Positions 1 through 10,320 of a stretch of DNA of 64,000 bases are shown here, piece after piece. The DNA comes from Macrotis lagotis. Taxonomy: Eukaryota > Chordata > Mammalia > Peramelemorphia > Peramelidae. Numbering within the stretch: the first letter of the stretch is position 1; each line of letters begins with the position of its first letter. The notes under the pieces are model-generated. The model saw only the letters and a list, made by a program, of their open reading frames with translations, was not told the DNA's origin and searched no databases. The position numbers and the translations under genes are program-made. The DNA lies in NCBI RefSeq assembly GCF_037893015.1, contig NC_133660.1, positions 286,351,078 to 286,415,077 on the forward strand, read 5' to 3'.

Positions 1-164
1 ATGCGAATAGCAAGCGACTCACATCTGTTAGAAAACCTGCAAACGGCCTTTGTTCTTCCCAACAGTCGCTTTGACCAAGAAGCAAAGCAATGCCCAAAAG
101 AGACTAGAATGGAAATACTTTCCCAACAAGGATCTGCATCATTTTAAAAATCTAAGACCTTCAC

Positions 165-530
165 TTAGTGGGAATCGGTCAGAGGCCAAAGAACAGTTTC
201 CAAGCTGATGGGACGGGTCCATACCAAGGGTTTGGAGGTCCTCTCCATAGCGCCAGCCTTCTGGGATGGCGCCATGTTGGGGCCCCTGGACTCCCACACG
301 GTGGCGCTGGAGCACAACGGGTCGGCTCCCAAGGGCCATGACACGTGGAAACTGTATTGATTGACGGAGGCCACGCTCCTCTCCGCTCTGCCGCCATCAC
401 TGCCACCTCCTCCTCCTCCTCCACCACCTCCCATGCCCAGGGAAATGACTGCGGCAATGGTGCCAGTGTCGGAATCAGGGAAGGCTCTGCCAGCAGCCAT
501 CTTGGCCAAGGACCTTGCTTTTAGCTCCAA
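165..530 (-). other. CpG-bearing block with YY1-like motifs and a glycine-rich open frame
   Basis: This block is richer in G+C and CpG than its surroundings. On the minus strand a 121-codon frame is open, with a run of about ten glycines from a GGN repeat (plus-strand CTC/CAC repeat near 405-430). Three CCAT cores resemble YY1 sites: GCAGCCATCTTGG near 494-506, GGCGCCATGTTGG near 267-279, and GCCGCCATCACT near 390-401. YY1-type AAGATGGC motifs are typical of housekeeping promoters and of the start of L1 5' UTRs. I recognise no protein family. The frame is open in more than one phase, as expected of a triplet repeat, so it may be an exon 1 with promoter, an old L1 5' end, or non-coding. Without homology it should not be called a gene. 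Confidence 0.25.
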
Positions 531-679
531 TGATCAAAGCTGCCTGAGATGGCGCAGGCCCTCCCCGACCCTTCCCAGGTGGCATGGGACTGATCGGCTC
601 CTCAGAATCACTGGGTTGTTGAAGGAGTCAGAGACACGGTTTAAAGCACTTTGAATGTTATTATTTTATTATCATTATT

Positions 680-780
680 AGGAAACTGAGGCAAAGCCTC
701 CTGTCTATCACATTTGTATATAAGCAGCAGAGGGTGAGATTTGAACCCTAGTTCTCCAGTTCTCCTACTACTGTCTCCTT
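680..780 (-). repeat. MIR-like SINE remnant
   Basis: The string GGAAACTGAGGCAAAG followed by GATTTGAACCCTAG is the reverse-oriented core and B-box region of MIR/MAR1-type CORE-SINEs. It is short and diverged. Confidence 0.55.
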
Positions 781-1442
781 TTTTATCTGACAAAGGACTC
801 TGAAAATGGCACCTATCAGAATTTCTAAATTAACTTATAAGATAGGAAGAGCTGTTTTGGCAGGGTTCCAAAAGTCGCAAGAAATAAACAGACTGAGTAG
901 ATACGGAGGTGCCAAAGTCAGGGATCAGGCAAGTGGGGGTAGGTGGCGGACCAGGAGAGGTGTTCCATTTTCAGTCCTGAGCTGATAAAGCCCTATTCCC
1001 TGGGGTTCAAGGCTCAGAGGACGGATTTAATTTTTCAGTCTCTAGATTTCAGAAGGGAAGACTCTCAGCTGCTTTGGAGGAGGGTGGAGACAAAGGGCTC
1101 GCTCTGTCAGAAGCCTCCCAGCTCACTGGCTTCTTCCGTAAAGAGACCCCAGCCTCCATTTTGAATGGAGAAGCCAGACTGCTCAGCCCTGCTTGGGTTG
1201 GTGGTTTTGATTTCTAAATATGTATCTTATTAATTAATCTGGCTTTTATCTATTTTTAAAAATCTAGTTGACTTAAGCAGGATCGATAGCCCAGTATTAA
1301 CAGCACTTGCAGATTCTCAATCACCATCTTCCTCTAAGTCCTTCATAAAATAGCAGGGGAAAAAACCAGACTAATATGGAGGCAACACGAAGGGGACGAA
1401 TCTGTTTGTGAAAATTTTAAGAATGATGCCAGCTATGAGGGA
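781..1442. other. No gene or clear repeat seen
   Basis: A 73-codon open frame at 943-1164 has no recognisable motif. There is AT-rich sequence near 1205-1270. I see no splice-flanked exon and no recognisable repeat. Confidence 0.4.
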
Positions 1443-1538
1443 ACCTAGGGGCTGGAACCCTCCCTAGCTGTGTGATCCTCTGCAAAGCACAGAACTACTC
1501 TGAGCCTCAGTTTCTCCATCTTTCAAATGCAGATAATA
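1443..1538 (+). repeat. MIR-like SINE remnant
   Basis: The stretch CTAGCTGTGTGATCC followed by GAGCCTCAGTTTCTCCATC is the usual MIR/MAR1 3' body. It abuts the young SINE that starts at 1539. Confidence 0.65.
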
Positions 1539-1693
1539 GGGGCAGCTAGGTGGTACAGTGGATAGAGCCCTGGCCCTGGAGTCAGGAGTCCCTGGGTTCA
1601 AATGCAGCCTCAGATACTTCATAATGACCTAGCTGTGTGGCCTTGGGCAAGCCACTTCACCCCGTTTGCCTTGCAAAATAAAAACAAACCTAA
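1539..1693 (+). mobile_element. WSINE1-type SINE
   Basis: A near full-length marsupial SINE. The tRNA-like head begins GGGGCAGCTAGGTGG, GGGTTCAAAT is the B-box-like motif, then the body with GTGGCCTTGGGCAAGC, and a TTGCCTTGCAAAATAAAA tail. I saw no clean target-site duplication. Confidence 0.85.
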
Positions 1694-1767
1694 AGTGGTT
1701 TGCAGATCTCATGCATGCTCCAAGGTGTCCCCAAAGCCCAGGGGCAAATTTGAACTTCAGTAGCTTG

Positions 1768-1790
1768 ATTATTATTATTATTATTATTTT
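1768..1790. repeat. (ATT)n microsatellite
   Basis: About seven ATT units. They give an isoleucine run in one forward frame, so the 183-codon frame around it (1666-2217), which also starts inside the SINE tail, is not evidence of a gene. Confidence 0.9.
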
Positions 1791-2224
1791 CATCATTATA
1801 TCACAGAACAGTATGTCAGCTTCCTTCAAGCTTCCTTCAAGAGTTTTACAAAGTAATAGGGGAGAAAAGCCAACCCGAGATGCCAAGAATCGACCATTTT
1901 TATTAAAAGCACCTCGGAGAGAGGTGTGGTTCAGCTATTGTGTTGCTGGAATAGCTTCTCTGTTACATGCAGTTCCCAGAAAGGCTAATATCTGCCAGGG
2001 CTCCCAAGCTTTTCTTTTCAAATCCAACATCGTCCAGGCAGAACTGACAGTAGTCAACAAAGAAAATAGCCTCCTTCCTGCTCGAGTGGAATCTCCCATT
2101 GGAATTGGTGCGGTAATAGTGAAGATTCCTAAGGTCTTTTTCTGGTTGAAAAGTCTAGGTTTCTGCCTATCAAAGAGGGGGACAGCAGTTGGGTGGGTGG
2201 AGGGCAATGAGAGATGATCGTTGG

Positions 2225-2910
2225 CCTGGCATAGGTTACTATGAGCTGGCCACCATGCTGGGGACAGAAAGACAAAAAAAGGTAGTAGCCCTTACCCCAA
2301 GGAGATTTCATTTTCCTGGGGAGGCAGCAAGCCAGTGTATATGAGATAATATACAAGACAAGTTATTTGGGGGGGGGGTGCACTCACAAATGGAGCAATA
2401 AGGAAAGATGATGGAAATAGTGGAGACAGAGAATAAGCTGAGTTTTGAAAGGAGTCAGGAGTCCAAGAGGTGGAGGCCAGGAAAAGCAACACTTATCCCA
2501 GAGACAATAGAGACCCACAACCGAGAGGAGGCAAGATGGTGGGTCAGTGCCAGGTCACAGAGCTGGAAACACAAAGGAAGATAAGACGCTCTCTGTCCTC
2601 CTAGAGACCTAGTCTAATGGAGGAGACAGCCTGTGAATAACTGTACAAACCAGCTCCATACAAGATAACATGGGAATAATCAACAGAAGGAAGATGTTGA
2701 GATTGGTGGGGAATGGGAAGGGGGATTTTAGCAGGGACTTGAAGGAAGCCCAGAAGCTGAGAGGTGGAGGTCATGTATCGGACGAGCTGCGTTTAGGAAA
2801 ATCCTTTGGAAAACCTGCAGGAAAGATTACTTGGAGGGAGCCTAAGCTGGGGGTTTTTGCAGTGAATGGTCTAGTAAGAGATGATGGAGCCTGGACCTAA
2901 GTTAGCTTTG
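2225..2910 (-). repeat. Old interspersed repeat, family not assigned
   Basis: It contains phrases typical of a widespread old mammalian repeat: a line about a set of bases equivalent to AGTCTAATGGAGGAGACAG near 2612, and GGACTTGAAGGAAGCC near 2736. Similar phrases recur near 28.4, 40.1, 48.3 and 52.5 kb in this window. It probably holds two partial copies. Orientation is uncertain. Confidence 0.45.
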
Positions 2911-2999
2911 GTATGAGGAGAAGAAGGATGAATGGGAGGGTTACTGAGGAGGAAGAATGGGGAGATTTGATAACTAATCTCATCTAGAGGTAAGTGGTT

Positions 3000-3900
3000 A
3001 AGAATTGCCAAAGAATTTGGGGTTCAAAGTTGGCCCCCTCCACAGATATAGGAAAATCAGGAGGGTGGGATGAGGGGGAAAGAGAATGGAGAAGTGGATT
3101 CAAATTCTGCTTCAGATAAATTCTTGGGGTTGGAGGGGGTGGAGGTGGGGCAAATCTTTTAACTCCTCGGTTTCCAGGCAATCTCTAAACATAAATTGCA
3201 ATTGAGGTACCAATCTGCAATGGTGGAGACAATTCTACATGAGGGGTTCCCCGGGTCACTGATCCAGACTCACCCTAGACCACACACCAAGAAACACCAT
3301 CTCTAAGGACTCCAAAAAGGCCCTCTAAGAGCTCTTGTTGAGATCAACTTCAGTTTTAATGGGAAAATTTCATCAGTGACTATAAAAGACACTCCCAAAG
3401 GATTATCTTATTATGTTAAAGCTTAATGTTTGGGCGGAGGGTGAGTGGGAAATTAGAGAAAGGCAATTGAATTCTCACTGATTTTCCAGCTACTCAGATC
3501 GGTCCTGTCTTGTTATCTACCTAACAAATTCAACCCATCTTCAGGAAGGTTTGTCTTGACTTCCTCAAGGTGCCTCCTTGCAGGATTATACTATTTTTTT
3601 CAACCTGGGTTCCTCCAAGTTAATAATGTATCCTTGCATTGTGGAACATCTTTTTCTAATTAAATTGATGTTCTTCTGCCTCCTTTTTCACACAGGTCAT
3701 TGACTGACCAACATGGTGTTTCTTCAGTCTTGGTCCTCCCCAGCTGGCCCCTGGACAATCTGACCATCCTCCTGGCAGAACATCAAGTCCACCTTCAAAT
3801 AAATTGTTGATTTTTTTTGGTTTCCCCTTGTAAGGTTTAGTGGTAGTTCTGGCACAGAATGGAAAAGGAACTATGATCTCATGAGCCAAGCCATAAATGA
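3000..3900. other. No gene seen; possible diverged L2
   Basis: A stretch near 3520-3590 resembles the pyrimidine-rich 3' portion of L2. The 85-codon minus-strand frame at 3656-3913 matches no family I know. Confidence 0.3.
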
Positions 3901-3904
3901 CTTG

Positions 3905-4022
3905 TATTTCCAAATGGTCACTTCATCCCCCAAACTCTCTGGGTCTCAGTTTCTTCCTCTGTAAATAAGGGGGTTCGACTAAGATAGCCCTTCCAGCTCT
4001 AGAGTGATCTAGGCTCCTAAGA
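3905..4022 (+). repeat. MIR-like SINE remnant
   Basis: CTGGGTCTCAGTTTCTTCC, CTGTAAATAAGGGGGTTCGA and CCCTTCCAGCTCTAGAG form the recognisable MIR 3' half. Confidence 0.7.
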
Positions 4023-4244
4023 TCTGTCCTCTTGGCTGTTCATGGCTAAGAAGACCCTCTCTTCCTTCTTGATATATACCTCCCATGTATTGCCCTTCTA
4101 CCTCATTATTATTATGGCTGAGTTTGGAGAAGGCCCAGCACCTATTCCCAGTGTTGCTTGTGAACTGGGTGGGTTCTAGGTTGGAAGTAAACTTCTAATA
4201 GCAATAATGTGCATATGGCAGAGGTCTATGGGATTATAATTAGA

Positions 4245-4400
4245 GTTAATTTTGTTGTTGGTGTTATTTGTCCTTCATTCCGGAAGAAGACCCTGACATC
4301 AGGGAGGTGATGCCATAACTTGCATGTGAATTGGTTTTGTGTGAGGGGTGCTGTGCTAAAATGTGCAGGGTTGAGCTTGATTTCTAAAGTCCCTTCCAGC
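4245..4400 (-). repeat. Marsupial SINE body, same type as at 41.8 and 42.0 kb
   Basis: GTCCTTCATTCCGGAAGAAG, GACATCAGGGAGGTGATGCC and GCATGTGAATTGG are the reverse complement of the body of the composite SINE at 41650-42135. The head is missing. Confidence 0.6.
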
Positions 4401-4949
4401 TCTCAAGTCATAATTCTTGTGTCAGCACGGGATAGGTCCTTTGGGGGGATTTGTGGAGAAAACAACTGAATGAGAACTGTGCAAGACTGGATATGACGGA
4501 GGGAGCAACATGAATGTGGATAAGGTCACAGCCATGGAAGCTCTTTCAGGCCTCCTGGAATTAGCTGGCATCAGGGCGGGCAGGAACAAAAATGTTGGAA
4601 GTTGGGGCACATCAGCTAGGGGTCAGCTCAGGACCAAGGCTTTGGAATGGTGATCCCTCTGAGGCTGAGACACACATCAGCACCAACTAGTTCAGTTCAC
4701 CAACTACAGTAGTGCACAGTTGTGTTTTCTTTGGCATCATGATGGATCTGGATTATCCTCTGCTTGAATCTTGTTGACTCTCTTATTTATAGAAATATCG
4801 AATCACCTAGATCATGGGGAGGTGGGGTTGGGGAGAGGGGGGCAAAGCAAGCATCAGTGACAACTCTAGAAAGAAGCTGGCTGTTTGGATCAGCCTTGGA
4901 TGAAGTTGGATATTGATTGGTTCTCTCTCTATGGTATTTCTCCCTCTGC

Positions 4950-5115
4950 CAAATTAAGATGAGAGATTTTAAACTAGAAAGAGCCTTAGAATCCATGAAA
5001 TCCAATCTCATTTTATGATGAGAAAAAGATGAGGTCCAGAAAGGTTAAGCTAGTGAGGGTCTGGGGGGTAGAATCTGAACCTAGCTCTTTCTAATTCTTC
5101 CAGTGCCCCATCCCC
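4950..5115 (-). repeat. MIR-like SINE remnant
   Basis: CATTTTATGATGAGAAAAAG, AGGTCCAGAAAGGTTAAG and ATCTGAACCTAG mark a reverse-oriented MIR. Confidence 0.6.
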
Positions 5116-5129
5116 TAGGAGGAGTGACC

Positions 5130-5615
5130 TCTCCTCCTGCTCAGTTAACTTCAGGGATTCCCCATTGCCTCTCAGATACAGGCCAAGGTCCTTCTCCTGG
5201 CACTCAGGACCTCAGTTTAGCCCTCAACTCACCCCCTTTTCTAGATTTATTTTTCATTTCCTAAACAGATCCTGAAGGCTGGTCTATTGAAGAGACTGTT
5301 TCATTTCTATACCTCCTATCTTAAGCATTTCTGCCCAAGTCTTGTTGAGGCCTAGAACCTCTTTTCTCTCAAGTATCCAACCCCCCCCCCCCTTCTTCAA
5401 GACTTTTCTCAAGTCCTGCCTCCTTTCTAAAGCCTCCCCTTACCACACCGGGGTCTTCCCTTCTCTGACCTCCTACAGAACTTATTATACCATTCATTCT
5501 CTATATGTAGTTCATATACCCTTCCCTGTCAGAATGTCAGCTCCTTGAGGGCAGGGACAAGGTTTTTGGCATTTCTTTGTAAATTAATATATTAACAAAT
5601 TCCTCTTGATTGATT
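5130..5615 (+). repeat. L2 LINE 3' region
   Basis: The pyrimidine-rich sequence ends in AATGTCAGCTCCTTGAGGGC, AGGGACAAGG and a TTGATTGATTGAATT tail, the characteristic L2 3' terminus in sense orientation. A poly-C run near 5382-5393 is embedded. The 68-codon frame at 5342-5548 lies inside it and is not a gene. Confidence 0.7.
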
Positions 5616-5707
5616 GAATTTTCTTCTGCTGCCTGCAAATTAGCTAATTTTCCCCTATTTTCCAAACTCTTTGGTAAGTGTCTTAGGGGTGGAGTTTTTG
5701 GTGTTGA

Positions 5708-5847
5708 TTTTTTTTTGTTTGTTTTTGCAAGGCAATGGGATTAAATGACTGGCCCAAGGTCACTTAGCTAGGTAATTATCAAATGTCTGAGCCTATTTTG
5801 AACTCAGGTGCTTCTGACTCCAGGTGATACTCTAGCCACTTTGCCCC
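5708..5847 (-). mobile_element. WSINE1-type SINE, older copy
   Basis: A reverse-oriented SINE with tail-complement TTTTTGCAAGGCAATGGG and body AAGGTCACTTAGCTAGG. It is more diverged than its neighbour at 5857-6008, which inserted at its head-proximal edge. Confidence 0.8.
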
Positions 5848-5856
5848 CTTGATTTT

Positions 5857-6008
5857 TTTTTTTTAGGTTTTTGCAAAGCAAATGGGGTTAAGTGGCTTGC
5901 CCAAGGCCACACAGCTAGGCAATTATTAAGTGTCTGAGACTGGATTTGAACCCAGGTACTCCTGACTCCAAGGCCGGTGCTTTATCCACTTCGCCACCTA
6001 GCCACCCC
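5857..6008 (-). mobile_element. WSINE1-type SINE with target-site duplication
   Basis: A reverse-oriented near full-length SINE with the poly-T of its tail at 5852-5864. The 13-bp repeat CCCCCTTGATTTT flanks it at 5844-5856 and 6011-6023, giving a clear target-site duplication. Confidence 0.88.
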
Positions 6009-6289
6009 AACCCCCTTGATTTTCACTAAATACTTATTCACTGACTGAATAGAACAACTCTATAGCTGCCTTTTGGGTGAGACATTCAAATTCCTCTTTC
6101 TCCACTACCATGTCCACTGGACTTTGAGCTTGAGGAAGGGTTAGTTGGCTTCTGGGCAGAGGTGCTCTACTTAATGTAGTGAGCTGAGTCTATGGAAACC
6201 AGAGCCATTTTGGTTAATCCTGTTGGACTGTAACTAGGCCTCCCCTGGAAGAGAGGGGAGCAGGATGGGGTGGGCAGGATCGAAGCTGG

Positions 6290-6800
6290 GATGGGGAGGA
6301 GTCAGCAGGGGAGGAGTCAGCAGGGGGGTCCTATTATAGCTAATTATCCTCCAAGTTAAGACCTGCTCTGATGAGAAGGCAGCATTCAACCATCAGCTCG
6401 AGAGAGGCCAATTAGTTCCGTTCTCACAAAACCTGGGGCAATGAGAGTAAAGAGCATGAGTGTGGGCCCAGACTCTGATATATTGATCCACTCGTAAAGC
6501 TATAATCCTGGGGAGAGCAAGAGGGGGTGGAGGGATGGAAGGTGCTCCTGTAAATTGGATGGTGATAGATTTTCAGGCAAGGATAATCTGGGGTGCGTGT
6601 CCAGAGGACACCAAAGGGGGGATGTCAGGGAAGGTTAATTAATTGGCTCTGCACCTGGCCCTAGTGGGTGGGCTTACTGTCCTTCTCCTCCCTTGGGGGA
6701 ACAAAGAACATGGTAGTCCTGCTAATGGTGTTGAAATTTAGTGATCTCATTAGTCACCAGCATAAGGAGTGAGAGAATTCAGGATAAAACCAAACAAGAT
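6290..6800. promoter_or_regulatory. Repeat-poor block rich in homeodomain-type motifs
   Basis: I find no recognisable repeat over about 500 bp. It holds several homeodomain-type cores: CTAATTATCC near 6340, CAATTAG near 6409, TATAATCC near 6500, TTAATTAATTGG near 6637 and CATTAGTCA near 6748. A perfect 15-bp tandem duplicate GAGGAGTCAGCAGGG lies at 6296-6310 and 6311-6325; its GAGTCAGCA core resembles a MAF/AP-1 half site. This is the composition expected of a distal enhancer, but conservation cannot be judged from one sequence. Confidence 0.35.
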
Positions 6801-6894
6801 TGTGCCGATGAGATGTCTACTATACTATATTTAAAAAGCATTGTGTTTAAAGGACTCTCGTTACCCAGGTAATATTTCTTAGATTATCTAAGAG

Positions 6895-7000
6895 AGACAA
6901 TGTGGCATAGAGGATGGGAGTCTGGCCTTGGAATTCAAATCCTACCTTTATTGTACCCTGACTGTGTAATCCTAGTTAAATCATTTAATGTCTCCCCAAA
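6895..7000 (+). repeat. MIR/MAR1-like SINE remnant
   Basis: CAATGTGGCATAGAGGATGG, TTGGAATTCAAATCC and CCTAGTTAAATCATTTAA match a diverged tRNA-head CORE-SINE. Confidence 0.55.
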
Positions 7001-7022
7001 CAGTTCTTTAAATTATATGACA

Positions 7023-7172
7023 GGGGCAGCTAGGTGGTGCAGTGGATAGAGCACTGGCCCTGGAGTCGGGAGGACCTGAGTTCAAATCCGAAATCAGACA
7101 CTTAATAATCACCTAGCCGTGTGGCCTTGGGCAAGCCACTTAACCCCATTGCCTTGCAAAGACCTAAAAAAT
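7023..7172 (+). mobile_element. WSINE1-type SINE with target-site duplication
   Basis: Full-length sense copy from GGGGCAGCTAGGTGGTGC to an A-rich tail after TTGCCTTGCAAAGACC. ATTATATGACAG at 7012-7023 and 7173-7184 is the 12-bp target-site duplication. Confidence 0.92.
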
Positions 7173-7619
7173 ATTATATGACAGCTTTGACCACAGATGA
7201 GTTGTTAATAATGATAAAGACAAAATGTATATAATACATTAATAATAATAATAAATGTTGCCCTTAAGATCTTGGCTCCCCACAAAAATACAATGACTTA
7301 TATGTTGCTATCCCCATTTTATAGAAAAGAATCCTATGAAATTGATGCTCTAATCATCCTCATGTTGCAGAATTAGATTGAGATTTAGAGTTATGTGGAT
7401 TATACAGGATATACAGCAAGTCCAAATGGCAGAAGCTGGTAAATATAGGAGGCTCAGTCTGAACCCTGAGTTGTCCTGCTTCCTGATCTAGCACTCCTTC
7501 CTGTATACCAGGCTGCCTCTGCTTTGGGGAAGGGAACATTCACATTTTATAAAATGACCAGGTCTGGGGCAAAAAAAAAAATATGGATATTTATCTATTT
7601 TATAGTTATCTATTAAATA

Positions 7620-7862
7620 TCTCTTCCTTCTTTTTCCCTTCCTTCCTTTCTTTCTTAGTTTCTTTCTCTCTTTCCTTCTTTCTCTTTTTTATCTTTTTTT
7701 TCCTTCTTTTCATCCTTCCTTCCCTCCCCCTTTCTCTCTCTTCCTTCCTTCCTTCCTTCCTTCCTACCTCCTTTTCTTCCTCTTTCTCCCATTCTCTTTT
7801 CTTTCTTTTTTATTCCTTCTCTCCTTTCCTGACTTCCTTTTCTCCCTTCCTTTCCTAGGTCT
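7620..7862 (+). repeat. Polypyrimidine (CCTT)n/(CTTT)n tract
   Basis: About 240 bp of almost pure C/T on the plus strand, including perfect (CCTT)n around 7742-7765. It generates an open frame of Ser/Phe/Leu (91 codons) and the complementary Lys/Arg/Glu/Gly frame; neither is a gene. Confidence 0.9.
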
Positions 7863-7864
7863 CC

Positions 7865-8200
7865 ACACGCTCTCATTCCCTCTCCTTCAAAGGTCTGCTC
7901 TCCATCGCAGTGGAGTGAGGACCACTGCCTCCCAGCTGCCATTGTCCGGGGCCCCCAGCCCATCCTCAATTCGATAATCCTAATGCTCTGCTACCGGTCG
8001 GGGAGGGGAGGAATTGCATTGGCTGGGAGATGGGCCCCCTGGGTCTTTGGCAGAGCTCAATTAGGAAAAGGCTGCCTGCATCCCGAGCTAAGCCTCAGCA
8101 TCCTGGCTGCTCTGTAGATTGCTACCTTAAGAAAACCGACCCCTCTCAAATGGCCTCCACTAAGCCATCTCCATCTCCTCCCTCCACCCCCCCCACTCAC
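7865..8200. promoter_or_regulatory. Repeat-poor, CpG-bearing block
   Basis: This unique-looking sequence contains TTCGATAATCCTAATG near 7970, GAATTGCATTGGC near 8010 and CTCAATTAGGAAAAGG near 8058. It sits between the polypyrimidine tract and the retropseudogene and may belong with the motif-rich block at 6.3-6.8 kb. No exon is apparent. Regulatory function is inference only. Confidence 0.25.
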
Positions 8201-8347
8201 TCCTGCTAGTGAAAAAGCATGGAACTGCATGCTAAGGACCTTTCACATCATCCATCCCCCCACTTTTTCTTCTCTTTCTAAATTAGGGCCACTCCGGCAT
8301 CCATCTGAATGAGCTGGGCTCTCTCTGTGAAATCGAAGAGCTTTTAG

Positions 8348-9515
8348 TTTTATTTATTTCTTTTTTTGGTGAGCTTTTTCTTTTGTTCTTATTACAAGCA
8401 TATAATAATAATTGGTGAAACATCAAATACAGGCTTCACTATCCTAAAATAAAAACAGTAAGCAATGTTCCCCAAGATTTATAGACAAAAACTAGCCACC
8501 AAAAATACCAAAATTACCCAGTTACAGCAAGCATAAAAAATGTAAACTTTCAAATGAAATTACTGAAAAATATCTACAGTTTCATTTCTCTAGACTGCAG
8601 TCATTTTAGGTCTTTCTTTTGCCACACAATGATATTAAGGGCTTAATGACTATAACATCTATTGTCCTCTCACTCTAAATCTGTCTCATCTTGAGAAATT
8701 GCTTTCCTTATGTCCAGTTAAAACTTACTGAAATACTCCTTTACACTAATGCTTTACATACATGTGAAGCTAAATTCAAATATTAGCCCATTCTTCTAAC
8801 ATAAGCTGGTACATGAAGGAATTCAATGTAATGAAAGAACGAATAAAATGTAATTTCCCACCACTTTTTTCTGCCTTAATCTTTTGAGAGATGAGAATTT
8901 ACCAGAACAAACTAAAATTCCAAACCAATCTGATGCCCAATTAGTAATTTGTTTAGTGCTTTTTAAACTTCATATTTAGTAAATAGAATAGAAAAAAATT
9001 AAATATATAAATACCTAAGCAAAATTTGGATAATACCTTATTAATCTTGACTCCCAATTTCTTTTAAATCAAAGCAAAGAAACACTTTAGTTATGTTAAG
9101 GTCACACCTGTGAGGTGGTGGAACTATTTAGTTACCTGAGGAAATGCAGAAATGTGGATTTTTTTTTCCTGAAAAAACTTATTACTCTCTGTAATAAATT
9201 TCTTTTAAAATCTATGGATGGTAGGTAAGCTACCTCTAAAGCTCCTAGCACCATCATCCTCCAGTCTGAGATTTCACATGGTCCCATATCCTTAGAGGTT
9301 GTAATGTTGTGGATGCCATTGTGGAACCGATAAGACAAATATTCTCGGCTTAGATAGTATGCAAAGATACCAGATGGAACAATGGCCCAAAGCAATGGCA
9401 GACTTGTAACCAGTCTTGCAGTGCTATCCATACTTCACCAAAAGGGTTCTTGCCCAATCATTTATTTTTAAACATTGCTACAGGTAATTCCTTCACACCT
9501 GCAAGTGATCACATG
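8348..9515 (-). pseudogene. Retropseudogene of an unrecognised small membrane-like protein
   Basis: On the minus strand a 99-codon frame (9431 to 9132) has a hydrophobic segment rich in Leu, Ala, Ile and Val at about residues 8-26. It is followed by AU-rich sequence resembling a 3' UTR that ends near AATAAATAAAAC, close to 8350. No introns are evident, and imperfect 13-bp direct repeats flank it (GAAGAGCTTTTAG at 8335-8347, GAAGAGTTTTTAA at 9516-9528). This fits an L1-mobilised mRNA copy. The frame upstream of the Met is interrupted by stops, and the C-terminal part looks shifted (lysine run, then a stop). I do not recognise the parent gene. A decayed lineage-specific transcript is an alternative. 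Confidence 0.45.
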
Positions 9516-9529
9516 GAAGAGTTTTTAAA

Positions 9530-10320
9530 TGAAGAACCAGAAGGTATCTTCTCTCCCCCTCCCACCCATTTCAGATCCAAATTTGCTTGCCTCCACACAA
9601 GTGATGGATGAGGCGGACTTCAGCTCTAGCAAAGGGAAAAGGAGCAAGCCCGGAATCTGAGATCCACCCATGCAGAAGAGATTTCTTAAAAGGATGCTTT
9701 GTCCAGTAGCCTAGATCTTAGGAGGCTAGGGGCAGAGGAGGGGGTCTTGGGGTGGCTGGGACCAAAATGACTTCCCAGCTTTCCCTATTTGTGCAGAACT
9801 TGGAGGAAGGGGGATGGGGAAGACCTCCATAGACTAGCCTAAGTGGTGTGTGCCTTTTCATATTTTCTGGTAAAATCAATTGATTTGTATTCCCTAGTGG
9901 GAAAGGCTGACTCTCAATTACAACATCCTTTAAGACAGACAAATCCTCACACAAATCACAAAAAAGCCACAAACCAGACAGTAGGAAATGGACTGTGGCT
10001 TTCAGATTCTCGGGGTCCTTACAACACTTCCCCTTCTCTCTCTCCCAGAATGGGGACTTTATTTCAGCACACATTCATTAGGATCTGTACCAGGGTCCGC
10101 CGGGTTGGTACCAATGCCCATTGGCTTGGTGATTTCAGAGGTCCAAAGGAAGTGGTTCCCAACATTCTGTGTTCTTTGAACATTAACAACAACAAAAGGG
10201 TAGTGAATTCTTAGGCTAATTTAATACACTCCTCATAATATTATTAAGTGTTTACTTTTGCCCCCCAAATCCTGGACTGTTTTTACCTGCTTCTTCTCTT
10301 GGAGCCCAAATCTAATTGTA
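9530..10320. other. No gene assigned
   Basis: Overlapping open frames exist here, the longest being 118 codons on the minus strand (9718-10074) and 123 codons on the plus strand (9843-10214). Neither shows a domain, a credible exon boundary or codon structure I can defend. The sequence appears unique. Confidence 0.3.

Noticed and set aside
361..654. Proline-rich plus frame resembling an SH3 ligand
   Set aside because: The proline run is the complement of the glycine triplet repeat; no independent support.
1666..2217. 183-codon plus frame
   Set aside because: It starts in a SINE tail, passes through (ATT)n and has no recognisable domain.
7583..7969. Ser/Phe-rich plus frame and Lys/Glu/Arg-rich minus frame
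   Set aside because: Both come from the same polypyrimidine tract.
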